Below are positions 26,016 through 34,512 of a stretch of DNA of 49,982 nucleotides, in pieces. Source of the DNA: Laspinema olomoucense D3b (GTDB lineage Bacteria > Cyanobacteriota > Cyanobacteriia > Cyanobacteriales > Laspinemataceae); NCBI RefSeq assembly GCF_025370785.1, contig NZ_JAMXFA010000046.1:1-49982 (forward strand). The letters run 5' to 3'. A model generated the notes under the pieces. It did no database searches. It was not told where the DNA came from and was given only the letters and a program-made list of their open reading frames with translations. Position 1 is the first letter of the stretch. Each line of letters begins with the position of its first letter. The position numbers and the translations under genes are program-made.

Positions 26016-26873
26016 TTAACCCCCAAGATTAGCGGTTTCCGGTTGGGGTTTTTTGGCCTTTGGGGGTTTGCGCTGACCCATTCCCAAGGCGGGTAACAGT
26101 TTGTCTTTTAAAAAGATACTAACGGTCACAAATAAGGCAATGATTAATGCCCCAATCCCTATGGGACTTGGGACCCAGAATCGGGTCTCCAGATGATTCA
26201 GTTGTCCCGGTTGCAGGATCCAGACCAGTTGCCGCCCATTGTTGCGAATCTCTGGCATCAGTGCATTGTCGGAGACGAGGGCTGTTGCACCCCAGGGCGT
26301 ATTTAAGGTAAATTCCAGATCTAAAAGCACCCCCGGACTGACAATCACGGTGCCATTAGAGGAAATCACCCCGAGCGATCGCAAATCTAACTCATAATTT
26401 AGGTGATTATAAATCGCCAGTAAAAAGTTTCTTTGTCTGAGCGCCATCTGGGAAGAAATATCCGGAATTTGCGCCTCTGGGGAACTCGCTAACTGCCCTG
26501 GACTCCCCTCATCGGGATTAAAAAATTGGTTGAACTTGTCTACTAATTCTGCCCCATTATTAAACGGAATGTTCACCGTAATTTCTCGGTCTGAACTGCG
26601 CTTAACCTGCCCGTGCAATTGGCGAGTGCGGCGATCGATACTCTCTAACCAGGCTTCAGCGGTAGAACTACTAAAGGCTTTAAGTCGTTCTCCCAGTTGG
26701 ATATGTTGGACAATTTCTCCGTGAGTTTGACTCTCGAAGTTAATCCCCACATCATATTCCACACAGCCGGTGAGCAACAGGGGGACCAGTAAGAGGACGA
26801 GTCCGACTCGCGATCGCCTCATGCTACCCCAAATCCACTCCCCGACAATCCTCCCAAAAACTGCTAATTTCAC
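26016..26873 (-). CDS. DUF3153-like lipoprotein
   Basis: Cyanobacterial envelope protein of unknown function, resembling the DUF3153 family. The GTG at 26873 is chosen because GGAGGGAGAG stands just upstream; an internal ATG at 26822 (MRRSRVGLVLLLVPLL) is the alternative. Hydrophobic LVLLLVPLLLTGC is a lipoprotein signal with a lipobox, so the protein is probably lipid-anchored at Cys37. The soluble part (about 40-235) includes INFESQTHGEIVQHIQLGER and a Trp-containing beta-rich region. Residues about 245-262 (IGIGALIIALFVTVSIFL) form a C-terminal membrane helix, followed by a basic lysine/proline tail. The neighbour upstream is TldE/PmbA-like, 53 nt away on the same strand. Confidence 0.75.
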   Translation of the reverse strand: MKLAVFGRIVGEWIWGSMRRSRVGLVLLLVPLLLTGCVEYDVGINFESQTHGEIVQHIQLGERLKAFSSSTAEAWLESIDRRTRQLHGQVKRSSDREITVNIPFNNGAELVDKFNQFFNPDEGSPGQLASSPEAQIPDISSQMALRQRNFLLAIYNHLNYELDLRSLGVISSNGTVIVSPGVLLDLEFTLNTPWGATALVSDNALMPEIRNNGRQLVWILQPGQLNHLETRFWVPSPIGIGALIIALFVTVSIFLKDKLLPALGMGQRKPPKAKKPQPETANLGG

Positions 26874-26926
26874 AAATTTCTCTCCCTCCGGTCAAATCAT
26901 TAAATCATCTTTTACAAACCCGAAAT

Positions 26927-28234
26927 TTAACCTTGTCTGGCAGAAACTCCCAGTTTTCCAAACAGCATACTTGGCAAGAATGCACCACCGCCTACCCAAA
27001 CCCGTTCCTGACTAAAATCTACTAAATTGTCAAAGGCTTCAAAAATACTCCCGGCAACCATTGTATTTTTGACTCGCCCGACAATCTCGCCATTTTCGAT
27101 TTTATAACCTAAATCTAAGTTAACCGAAAATTCCCCGGCCAGTTGATTGGATTGACCGGCCCCTAGCACTTGCTCGACGATCAATCCTTCCTTCACTCCC
27201 GCAATTAAATCCGCCGTGGAGGTACTCCCCGGATTCACGCAGAGATTGACCAAATCCGGTCCTGGACGCGAAAGTCCACCGCGAAACCCGTTCCCGGTCG
27301 ATTGTAACCCGGCACGGGCGGCCCAGCGTCTGTCCCAGTAAAACCCGTTCACCACGCCGTTCTCAATCAGGGTGTTTGGACTGGTGGGAGTACCCTCATC
27401 GTCAAACTCACAAGCTGAGGGACCCAGGGTGGGGTCTTCAAACAGGGTCAGGCGCTCATCAAATACTTTTTCGCCGACTTTATCCATGAGGGGGGATGCC
27501 TTTTGGACCACCGCTTGACCGGATAAGATGGTATCGAATAGACTGCCCAAGGTACTCGCTGCCGCTCTGGGGGTAAAGAAGACGGGGAAAGAACCACTGG
27601 TGATGGTGGCGGGACGTTCGGCGAGTTGGTATTTTCTGAGGAGGTCTTTGAGGAGGAGATCGAAGTCAGGAAGGCGATCGCGGGCGACATCATAGCTATA
27701 AACTTGCAGAAAGTCTTCCCCTTTGACCAAGTTACCACTGATACTGGAGCTCACCATCTGGCTCGATCGCGTGGCATACAGATCTTGGGTGGTCATAATT
27801 TTGACCGTCCCACTGCGAATATGAAAGCTGACATCCACCAGAATATCGGGGTTGTAAGCATGAACTTGCTCAATTTGATTTCGACCCACTTCCAGCAATG
27901 CCTGGGTAGTTGGGGGTTGAAATTCCGAGGTTGGGGAGGACAGATGGAGGTTACTGGCAAACTCAAATTCCGCACTGTCCCCTATTTCCGAGGTTTGGAC
28001 GGCAGCATCGACTAAATCATCGAGGCGGGTGAGGTCCGTGGAACTGGCAAAGCCAATTTTGCCCTGGGAAATCACACGGAGGGCAACCCCTTGCAGGGCT
28101 TTGGTTTGCAGGGATTTCAGGCGGTTGTTTTCAAATTCAATCGGGGTATCTTGACTGGAGACATAGTAAACCTCGGCAGAGTCTACCCGAGATTTTGCCA
28201 AGTCGAGAATTTTCTCAAGAGTCGAATCACTCAC
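26927..28234 (-). CDS. TldE/PmbA family protein (metalloprotease accessory subunit)
   Basis: Member of the TldD/TldE (PmbA) family, whose heterodimers cleave unstructured peptides, for example in peptide-toxin maturation. The zinc-binding HExxxH of TldD is absent, so this is the TldE/PmbA type. Typical segments: AVVQKASPLMDKVGEKVFD, EFDDEGTPTSPNTLIENG and VNLDLGYKIENGEIVGRVKN. I prefer the GTG at 28234, which gives 435 residues as in the family. The reading frame is open to a TTG at 28339, but that extension is arginine-rich and unlike relatives. TldD is not in the window. The start is uncertain because neither codon has a strong ribosome binding site. Confidence 0.85.
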   Translation of the reverse strand: MSDSTLEKILDLAKSRVDSAEVYYVSSQDTPIEFENNRLKSLQTKALQGVALRVISQGKIGFASSTDLTRLDDLVDAAVQTSEIGDSAEFEFASNLHLSSPTSEFQPPTTQALLEVGRNQIEQVHAYNPDILVDVSFHIRSGTVKIMTTQDLYATRSSQMVSSSISGNLVKGEDFLQVYSYDVARDRLPDFDLLLKDLLRKYQLAERPATITSGSFPVFFTPRAAASTLGSLFDTILSGQAVVQKASPLMDKVGEKVFDERLTLFEDPTLGPSACEFDDEGTPTSPNTLIENGVVNGFYWDRRWAARAGLQSTGNGFRGGLSRPGPDLVNLCVNPGSTSTADLIAGVKEGLIVEQVLGAGQSNQLAGEFSVNLDLGYKIENGEIVGRVKNTMVAGSIFEAFDNLVDFSQERVWVGGGAFLPSMLFGKLGVSARQG

Positions 28235-28373
28235 AATTTCTGTCGTTGTTACTGGTTTTCTTCTCGATCTTAGGCCGGATCGGCCTGCGATCGCTACCCG
28301 TCTGGATCGGAATCTGGGAAGAACATCGGTAATGAGCAATAATACTAGATTTTTTTCCTGAAATTCCGGGAAA

Positions 28374-28562
28374 TTACTCCGGTTTGGGCGGTTTGCTTTG
28401 ACTGCGACGGGATTTGTCCGGCTGTTTCTGTCGTTTGAGGCGCTGAATCTCCCCGAGCACCTGTTGCCATTGTGCGTTTAACTCCCGAGAAGCATCATCG
28501 CTGTGAAAATCTAAATAAGTAACAGTTTTGCGAATTAAATACTCAAATTCTGGCAAGTTCAT
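28374..28562 (-). CDS. Small conserved-looking hypothetical protein (62 aa)
   Basis: A short ORF starting MNLPEFEYLIRKTVTYLDF. The first 45 residues are amphipathic helix (ELNAQWQQVLGEIQRLKRQ); the last 17 are basic, rich in Lys, Ser and Pro, suggesting nucleic-acid or acidic-partner binding. It lies 139 nt upstream of the TldE gene (35 nt from the open frame extension) on the same strand, so both may share a transcript. Amino-acid composition looks genuine. I do not recognise a family. Confidence 0.6.
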   Translation of the reverse strand: MNLPEFEYLIRKTVTYLDFHSDDASRELNAQWQQVLGEIQRLKRQKQPDKSRRSQSKPPKPE

Positions 28563-28731
28563 AGGTGCTATCTTTTAAATAATTTTTGTGAGAATCTTCA
28601 AGGAAATCCCCGAATCCCCCCTGATATATATTAAACTAAATTTTCCCACAGGGAACTTCCCTCAATTCTTAATCGGGGAAATCCTAGGCGTAAAACTTTG
28701 CCAGCTTTCGGAGCCCTTCTGTGGAAACAAC

Positions 28732-28761
28732 GCGACCCTCACTAAGGAATTAGTGAGGGTC
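28732..28761 (-). terminator. Hairpin at the end of the ABC transporter operon
   Basis: A 12-bp perfect stem, CGACCCTCACTA / TAGTGAGGGTCG, with a 6-nt loop, 50 nt beyond the stop of the ATPase gene. There is no long U-tract on either strand, so it may act as an mRNA 3' stabiliser as much as a terminator. Confidence 0.6.
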
Positions 28762-28811
28762 GGTTTGACCCTTCTCTCCCTCCCCTAAGTCAGGAGCAAT
28801 TTCCTACAGCA

Positions 28812-29654
28812 TCAATCATCCTGAGTGAAATAGCGATCGAGAAAAGCCAGGGCATGATTTCGTAACTCGTAATACCGCTTATCATCCCGCAACGCTGCGC
28901 GATCGCGCGGATGAGCAAACGGGACTTTCAAAATTTCCCCGATTTGGGCTTGGGGACCATTGGTCATCATCACAATTCGGTCCGACATAAACAGCGCCTC
29001 ATCTACATCGTGAGTAATCATCATCACCGCCTGGGGATGGTGTTCCCAAATGTCAAGTACCTGCCGTTGTAATTTCCCTCGGGTCAGGGCATCCAACGCC
29101 CCAAACGGTTCATCCATTAACAACATCTTAGGTCGAATCGCCAAAGCCCGAGCAATTCCCACCCGCTGCTTCATTCCTCCGGAAATTTCATCGGGGTATT
29201 TCTCCGCTGCTGCAATGAGATTCACCATTGCTAAATGTTCATTGACAATTTCGCGCTTCTCGACTTTTGACAAACGAGGCATCACTTCATCTACCGCTAG
29301 GCGCACATTCTCCCGCACTGTCAGCCACGGCAACAGGGAATACTGCTGGAAAACCATCATTCTTTCTGCTCCGGGCTTAGAAATAGGTTTTCCTTCCAAG
29401 GTAACTTGGCCTGAGCTGGCTTGCTCTAGCCCTGCTACAATCTTGAGTAAGGTAGATTTGCCACAGCCGGAGTGACCAATAATCGAAATATACTCATCGG
29501 ACTGTACTGTTAAATCGATGCCGTCTAAAATAACCGACTGACTGCCATTCGTGGTGGGGTAAGCTTTGACTAAATCACGAATGACTAAAAAATCCTCAGT
29601 TGGACGAGTTTCAGTATTATCACTATTAAAGGAATAGTTACTGGGTTTAACCAC
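28812..29654 (-). CDS. ABC transporter ATP-binding protein, NrtD/CmpD/SsuB type
   Basis: ATPase of an importer in the nitrate/bicarbonate/sulfonate/cyanate group. The GTG start at 29654 has GAGGTG a few nt upstream. Walker A is GHSGCGKST, the Q-loop VFQQYSLLPW, the signature SGGMKQR, Walker B MLLMDEPFGALD and the H-loop ITHDVDEAL. At 280 residues it is a single ATPase domain, without the substrate-binding-like C-terminal fusion found in NrtC or CmpC. It is the last gene of a three-gene unit (permease, binding protein, ATPase) behind a riboswitch leader. Substrate is not deducible from this subunit. Confidence 0.93.
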   Translation of the reverse strand: MVKPSNYSFNSDNTETRPTEDFLVIRDLVKAYPTTNGSQSVILDGIDLTVQSDEYISIIGHSGCGKSTLLKIVAGLEQASSGQVTLEGKPISKPGAERMMVFQQYSLLPWLTVRENVRLAVDEVMPRLSKVEKREIVNEHLAMVNLIAAAEKYPDEISGGMKQRVGIARALAIRPKMLLMDEPFGALDALTRGKLQRQVLDIWEHHPQAVMMITHDVDEALFMSDRIVMMTNGPQAQIGEILKVPFAHPRDRAALRDDKRYYELRNHALAFLDRYFTQDD

Positions 29655-29798
29655 GATTCACCTCGGTAAATGTATTTGAATAAAACAGAAGGTTAGGATA
29701 AACAGAAACAGCCCTAGGGCTGCCGCCGATCGCCATGCCATAAACATCGAATTTGATAGGAATGCTAACGGCTGAATATCTAATATCCAAACAGGTAT

Positions 29799-31208
29799 CT
29801 AAGATAGAAAAAATTTCACTGGAGCTTTAGCCCTAATCTCAAAACTGTTGAGATAGCCCACGGGGTTGCTAGGGTCAAATGCCTTGCGATCGATAAATAA
29901 CTCCCCGGGTTCTAATTTGTAATCCTCCGCAGGACAGGGAATCCCCATCTCGGTGGCAATCTCACGATAAAGGTCCGTGCGCCATGCGCGACGAGCCAAT
30001 GCCTCCGCATCTGCGGGAAACTCTTTAACCTGTCCCCATCTGGCCGCCTGGGTCATTAGCCAGAGGCCCTGAGACTGCCACAAAAAGGTAGAATGATCTC
30101 CCGGAGGGTGAGGGTAATCATCGGGCAGTACATCAAAGATGGTGGTGTCAATATTAGAAACTATCCGCTCTTGACCATCAAAACCTCCATAGTTGTAGTT
30201 GCCCACAATACCGGGACGAGTGAATTTCGCAGGTGCGCCGGTAAAGGCGCGGGCTGAAATAATCTCCGCCACTTCTTCCCGATTGCGGGGATCGCCGCAA
30301 TACTGACAAGCCTCAATCATGGCCTTTACTAAAGAGCGATAAGTGCGGGGATTTTCATCAATGAAAGACTCCATTACAGCCAAAATTCGGTCAGGATGGC
30401 CGCGCCACAGTTCTTTGCCCTGAGCAAAGGTAAAACCGACGCCTTCATTGCCCGTAATCGCTCGGGTATTCCAAGGTTCAGCTACCATATAACCCTGCAT
30501 CGCCCCGATTCGCACATTGGAGACCATTTGAGGGGGTGGAATGATCATGATCCGAAAGGTAGTTATCGGGTCGATACCTACTGCTGCTGCCAGATAGCGG
30601 GCGAAGTATTCATAAATAGCAGAACTCAGTACCACTGCCCAGATTCGCTCCTGTGAGGGCAATCCTTCAAAGTAAGTGCGAAAGTCCCGCGCAAACTGAT
30701 CGAGGTCTCCGTTGTAGTCTCGCAGGGGTCGCAGTCCGCTATCCCACATACGGCGATTCATGGTCATGGCATTGCCGTGGCGGTGAATGGTCATGGCACC
30801 ACACATGGGCGCATGGCGTGCGCCCTCTGCTCCTAGACGAGCATTGGTAACGGAACCGGATACGACGGGGGCAGCATCCAAGCGGCCAAAGATGAGACCG
30901 TCTCGGGATGTGCCCCAACTGGCTTCTCGGTTGAGGGTGACGTTGAGTCCGTACTTGTAAAAAAAGCCTTTTTGGGCGGCTACGGCAAAAGGGGCACAAT
31001 CGTTGACTGGCACATAGCCTACGCGAATATTGGGCTGTTCTAAAGTGCTGGGGTTAATTACTTGGTCAATTTCAAAGGTTTGAGATGCAGCATTTGTGCG
31101 GGAGTTGCTGGACTTTCCAGAGAAGGCTTGACCGCAGGCTCCAAGGGCTAATCCCGCAGAAAACCTGGCTACTCCCTTAAGCAGCGATCGCCGACTGATA
31201 TTACTCAT
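29799..31208 (-). CDS. ABC transporter substrate-binding protein, NrtA/CmpA family
   Basis: A 469-residue solute-binding protein. The N-terminus ISRRSLLKGVARFSAGLALGAC has a twin-arginine motif followed by a lipobox, so it is probably exported folded and lipid-anchored. The mature part is NrtA/CmpA/SsuA-like: IRVGYVPVNDCAPFAVAAQKG, DAAPVVSGSV, YMVAEPWNTRA. Nitrate, bicarbonate, cyanate and sulfonate binders share this fold, and I see no decisive ligand motif. Flanking gaps of 218 and 144 nt are long for an operon and could hold processing sites. Control by c-di-AMP (see riboswitch) argues that the ligand may be relevant to osmotic or ionic balance, but that is inference. Confidence 0.9.
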   Translation of the reverse strand: MSNISRRSLLKGVARFSAGLALGACGQAFSGKSSNSRTNAASQTFEIDQVINPSTLEQPNIRVGYVPVNDCAPFAVAAQKGFFYKYGLNVTLNREASWGTSRDGLIFGRLDAAPVVSGSVTNARLGAEGARHAPMCGAMTIHRHGNAMTMNRRMWDSGLRPLRDYNGDLDQFARDFRTYFEGLPSQERIWAVVLSSAIYEYFARYLAAAVGIDPITTFRIMIIPPPQMVSNVRIGAMQGYMVAEPWNTRAITGNEGVGFTFAQGKELWRGHPDRILAVMESFIDENPRTYRSLVKAMIEACQYCGDPRNREEVAEIISARAFTGAPAKFTRPGIVGNYNYGGFDGQERIVSNIDTTIFDVLPDDYPHPPGDHSTFLWQSQGLWLMTQAARWGQVKEFPADAEALARRAWRTDLYREIATEMGIPCPAEDYKLEPGELFIDRKAFDPSNPVGYLNSFEIRAKAPVKFFLS

Positions 31209-31426
31209 AGGTTTTAAGAAGATTTAAAGTTCAGTAAGCTGCGTTAACAAATCTGGGTATAAACAAACTCTCCATTAGGGAGGTACCCCCAGACGGAATG
31301 TAGGATAGTCAATTCAGTGAGGTAGAGACCAGGCTGAAGGTTGTTTCACCAGACTGAGCTTTCACTCTCTAGGTATAGGGCGATCGCCCCCATATCAAGA
31401 AGCAAATATACGGCAATCCAGCCCTA

Positions 31427-32266
31427 TTAAACCTGGGTAGCGGGTCGATGGGTGGCCCATTGCTGAAGTCGTGCCAGCAGGTAGTCCAGAATCAGACCCG
31501 TCACACCAATGACGAGGACGGCGAGAAATACCGAACTCAAGTTCAGACGGTTCCATTCATCCCAGACGAAAAAGCCAATGCCTATGCCGCCCGTGAGCAT
31601 TTCAACTGCCACAATGACGAGCCAAGCAATCCCTAAACTGATTCGCAATCCGGTGAAAATATAAGGGAGACTCGCGGGCCACAGAATCTTCGTCATCCGC
31701 CGCCAGGGGGACATCTCCAGAACCTCGGCGACCTGAATATAGTCCTTCGGTACACTGGCAACTCCCAGGGCGGTGTTAATCAGGGTGGGCCATAGGGAGG
31801 TAATGAAAATAACAAAGATAGCGGAAGGCTCGGCAAGGTTGAAGATTGCTAGGGCGATGGGTAACCAAGCTACGGGAGAGACCGGTTTAAAAATCTGTAC
31901 GAGGGGGTTAATTGCCTTCATGGCCCGGGGAGAGAGCCCAATCCAAAACCCCACGGGAATGGCAACCAAAGTACCCAAGCCGAAACCCAACAGGACCCGG
32001 CGTAAGCTGGCTAACAGTAGCCAGCCAATGCCTAAATCTCCGGGTCCCCGGCGATAAAAGGGATGGAGAATGTAGTCCATATTCGCCACCAATGCCTCCC
32101 ACGGATTCGGCATCAAGGTGGTAAAAAAGGTGGCGATCGCCCACCACAGGGCAATAATCGCCGCAAAACCAATCCCTGGGAGCAGCACTGTGTCTAATTG
32201 GAGCAGGCGACGACGCGGTGCGGATGAAAAACGGCTGCCCTTACGGGTAGCTATACGTGTACTCAT
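31427..32266 (-). CDS. ABC transporter permease, NrtB/CmpB/SsuC type
   Basis: Inner-membrane permease of 279 residues with about six membrane helices, the first at residues 32-50 (IGFAAIIALWWAIATFF). The cytoplasmic coupling loop is clear: YIQVAEVLEMSPWRRMTKILWPASLP. The protein is close to NrtB/CmpB in length and layout. It is the first gene of the transporter unit, although in nrt and cmp operons the binding protein comes first. About 200 nt of leader separate its ATG from the end of a c-di-AMP riboswitch aptamer, so expression of the whole unit is probably switched by that RNA. Confidence 0.92.
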   Translation of the reverse strand: MSTRIATRKGSRFSSAPRRRLLQLDTVLLPGIGFAAIIALWWAIATFFTTLMPNPWEALVANMDYILHPFYRRGPGDLGIGWLLLASLRRVLLGFGLGTLVAIPVGFWIGLSPRAMKAINPLVQIFKPVSPVAWLPIALAIFNLAEPSAIFVIFITSLWPTLINTALGVASVPKDYIQVAEVLEMSPWRRMTKILWPASLPYIFTGLRISLGIAWLVIVAVEMLTGGIGIGFFVWDEWNRLNLSSVFLAVLVIGVTGLILDYLLARLQQWATHRPATQV

Positions 32267-32465
32267 CTAATTTAAACCTCAGAGTCTAGGACCAAATGGA
32301 GTCATGTCAGAATAAGCTGAACAATTTTTACCCGGAAGCATTATGCAGCTACCATTTCGGATAAAATTTGTACAACTGATTTTTACATGATGCCTATAAG
32401 GGAGTAAGTCGTAGCGATAGTGGGCCTAGGACACTAAAGCAGTCAGGTTATAGATATCCTGTACT

Positions 32466-32612
32466 TCAGTCTCCTCTCAATGCCTACGAAGTTAGCTGCC
32501 GGGCTAGAGCTGAGAGATGCTCTTCTTTCTCATTCACGATGGATTCAACGAAAGATTCGCCCCGATATATGGTTCCCCCGCTTTAGGACGATCGCAGACA
32601 AGCTACGGATCC
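32466..32612 (-). ncRNA. c-di-AMP riboswitch (ydaO/yuaA motif)
   Basis: On the minus strand the conserved ydaO/yuaA core occurs in order: AGCGGGGGAACC (32582-32571), CGGGGCGAATCTTT, a variable stem, then GCAGCTAACTTCGTAGGC (32499-32482) and GAGAGGAGACTG (32478-32467). These match the B. subtilis ydaO aptamer blocks (GCGGGGGACC, GGGGUGAAUC, CAGCUAACCUCGUA, GAGAGGAG). It lies in the 5' leader of the ABC transporter. No obvious intrinsic terminator is seen in the 200 nt before the permease start, so the expression platform is unclear. Exact ends are approximate. Confidence 0.88.
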
Positions 32613-32642
32613 TAAATTAGGCTGACTTACTCTTGTCACCCA

Positions 32643-32671
32643 TTCTTACGAAAAATTTTCAGAATTGTCAA
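32643..32671 (-). promoter_or_regulatory. Sigma-70-type promoter of the riboswitch-ABC transporter unit
   Basis: Minus strand: -35 TTGACA (32671-32666), 17-bp spacer, -10 TAAGAA (32648-32643). Transcription would begin around 32635, just before the riboswitch aptamer, which supports both assignments. Confidence 0.75.
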
Positions 32672-32892
32672 GGGGGGGTAGAATTTAATTTCCTGGCTGC
32701 TAGGGGCCGGACCTAACCCCATCGGAACTCATCCATTTCGCCGCTGACTAGGGTGGTTCCGTTGGGGCCTTGTCAGCGATTTCCGTGGTTATCCCCGGTT
32801 CACCGTCCCGCCTTGCAGTGGTTATCGCTCTTATTTCGCAGTAACATCGCTTGGTTATCCCAATTTTTATCTTTCCTACACCCTCGGATCAC

Positions 32893-32922
32893 AGAACGAC
32901 AGCAAGTCGTTACTACAAACTA
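32893..32922. repeat. Dispersed repeat (AACGACAGCAAGTCGTTACTACAAAC)
   Basis: One copy of the short palindrome-containing repeat (AACGAC-AGCAA-GTCGTT core, then ACTACAAAC) also found after dnaE at 16.6 kb and, partly, at 43.8 kb. Confidence 0.7.
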
Positions 32923-32945
32923 GGAAACGGGCGGATTTATCTAAG

Positions 32946-33419
32946 CTAGGATTTAGGGGATTTGAGGAGTTTTGCCTGTAAAATTGTTACGCCTAACGGC
33001 AAGAATTTGGAAACGAGTTGTCCTAAGAAAAACTTTATTTTTAAAGGTTTGGGTAATTCTGCCCAGGAAATTTTTACAAATCCCAAGTGTTCATAAAACT
33101 CCACCAACCACCCCATACATTCCACGTAAACCGGGGCGATCGCCTCGGAGACTAGATGCTCAACCAGATAGGACCCTAAACCGCGATCGCGCCAAGGCTT
33201 TTTTACCACTAAACTCCCCAACTCTTGACAGCCGGAAAATTGGCGTAACTGTCCACAAGCGATGACTTGTTCCTGAAGTTCAATTACGGAAAAATTCTCC
33301 CATCGCAACTGTGTAGGATCGAGTTTTGCCTGGAATACTAATTTACGAATCGCCCCCAAATCTTCTGGAGTTGCGGGGCGCAAAATACAGCCCAAAGGCA
33401 GAGATTTTGGTGCAGCCAT
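32946..33419 (-). CDS. GNAT family N-acetyltransferase
   Basis: A 157-residue GCN5-related acetyltransferase that would move an acetyl group from acetyl-CoA to an amine. The beta4 and acetyl-CoA pyrophosphate loop region is ELGSLVVKKPWRDRGLGSYL (R/Q-x-x-G-x-G/A type: RDRGLG). The C-terminal FYEHLGF is typical. The N-terminal ILRPATPEDLGAIRKLVF begins the fold. The last 30 residues (KFFLGQLVSKFLPLGVTIL) are hydrophobic and could contact a membrane or partner. The substrate is unknown. It stands alone between the transporter unit and the coiled-coil gene. Confidence 0.85.
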   Translation of the reverse strand: MAAPKSLPLGCILRPATPEDLGAIRKLVFQAKLDPTQLRWENFSVIELQEQVIACGQLRQFSGCQELGSLVVKKPWRDRGLGSYLVEHLVSEAIAPVYVECMGWLVEFYEHLGFVKISWAELPKPLKIKFFLGQLVSKFLPLGVTILQAKLLKSPKS

Positions 33420-33656
33420 GACTTAACTCAGTCCCCATGATTAACCCGAATCCAGGGTCATTAAAAATTAATGATTCATCCCTTTTTATTGGAATAAACT
33501 GGGTTTTAAATTCTCTTAAAACCCCAAGTAATTAAACATTTATTCTTCGGCCCTCCCCTGGGATAAGGGTGACTATCCGGGGAGCTGAACGGGGGGTGAG
33601 CGGGTTTTTTACGGGATGAAACCTTTCCTGTTTAATAACCACCCCCCTCGTCATCA

Positions 33657-34232
33657 TCACCGTTTTATATTGCGCTTCAACCGTTCCAATTCTTCATCAG
33701 CTTCCCAGCGGCGAAATTCCTGATCTAAAGGGTCGGCACCACTATTAAAACTGCGGTTATAACTTTTATTCCATCCCGTATCCCAACTTGTGGGAGTTTT
33801 CGTTTGAACACGGGCTGCCTCTGCCTCAACGGATTTGGCTTTGACTTCGCGACGGCGAACTTGAATCTGGCGATACAAATCCTTCGCCTTTTCAATCCGC
33901 TCTTTAACCCCTTGCATTTGCCCCCAGAATTGGTTGCCTTCCCGGAGTAAAGAGGCTTCTCGTTCTTGGGCAGCACGGACTAAATCTTCGCGATTAGCAG
34001 CTTTGGCTTTACTGACGCGATCGTGCCAGAGTTGAATTTCCTGAGCTGTGGAGAGAATGCTCTCCTGCAATTGCTTTTCTTTCCGTTGTAGCTCCAGAAT
34101 TAACTTGAGGGTATCCTCCTCTTGCTCCCGCAGTTGCTCTTCTAGCACCTGCAATTCAAGATGAGGATTGTTTCGCATAAACTCCTCTAATCTGGTTTCT
34201 AAGAACCGGCTCATGTCTTCAAATAGACCCAT
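33657..34232 (-). CDS. Coiled-coil protein, TIGR04376-like
   Basis: Cyanobacterial coiled-coil protein of unknown function, resembling TIGR04376. The ATG at 34232 (MGLFEDMSRFLETRLEEF) is chosen because GAGGGAG lies 8 nt upstream; a GTG three codons earlier would sit on that site. Residues 25-145 are a long charged coiled coil (EEQLREQEEDTLKLILELQR ...) that resembles the PspA/IM30 hairpin. The tail has a Trp-Asn-Ser-rich linker (SWDTGWNKSYNRSFN) and ends LERLKRNIKR. The N-terminal amphipathic start would suit membrane association, by analogy with PspA; this is inference. Confidence 0.75.
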   Translation of the reverse strand: MGLFEDMSRFLETRLEEFMRNNPHLELQVLEEQLREQEEDTLKLILELQRKEKQLQESILSTAQEIQLWHDRVSKAKAANREDLVRAAQEREASLLREGNQFWGQMQGVKERIEKAKDLYRQIQVRRREVKAKSVEAEAARVQTKTPTSWDTGWNKSYNRSFNSGADPLDQEFRRWEADEELERLKRNIKR

Positions 34233-34314
34233 TGCAGGCACTCCCTCGCTCAGGTTTCACTTCTTCTATCTATGGTAGGACAATTTTTCGTGAGGTAACT
34301 CCAAAAAATAAAAT

Positions 34315-34436
34315 ATCCAAACAACCCGCACCCTCAAGGGTGGGGCTATACAGACGAAGCCCGCCTGCGCGGGCTAAACGAATCTTGTTAGGTGCGATCG
34401 CATCAAAGTTGGACGATTTATTTCTTGGAATACCCT
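34315..34436. repeat. Dispersed palindromic repeat element, full copy
   Basis: It has the same block order as 3917-4078: ATATCCAAACAACCCGCA, a variable stem (CACCCTCAAGGGTG), ACAGACGAAGCCCGCCTG, the GCCCGCCTGCGCGGGC palindrome, then GGTGCGATCGCATCAAAG through GGAATACCCT. It lies between two minus-strand genes. Confidence 0.85.
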
Positions 34437-34512
34437 GAGTGTTTTCACGGCTAGGGGCGCATGAGCTGCACCCCTACTGCTTCATGAACTACAGAGTCTT
34501 ACGAGAAATTCT

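Noticed and set aside
32369-32387. TGTACAACTGATTTTTACA as an NtcA or LysR-type box for the transporter
   Set aside because: The half-site spacing is 11 nt instead of 8 for NtcA, and the site lies downstream of the likely transcription start, so it is not a convincing activator site.
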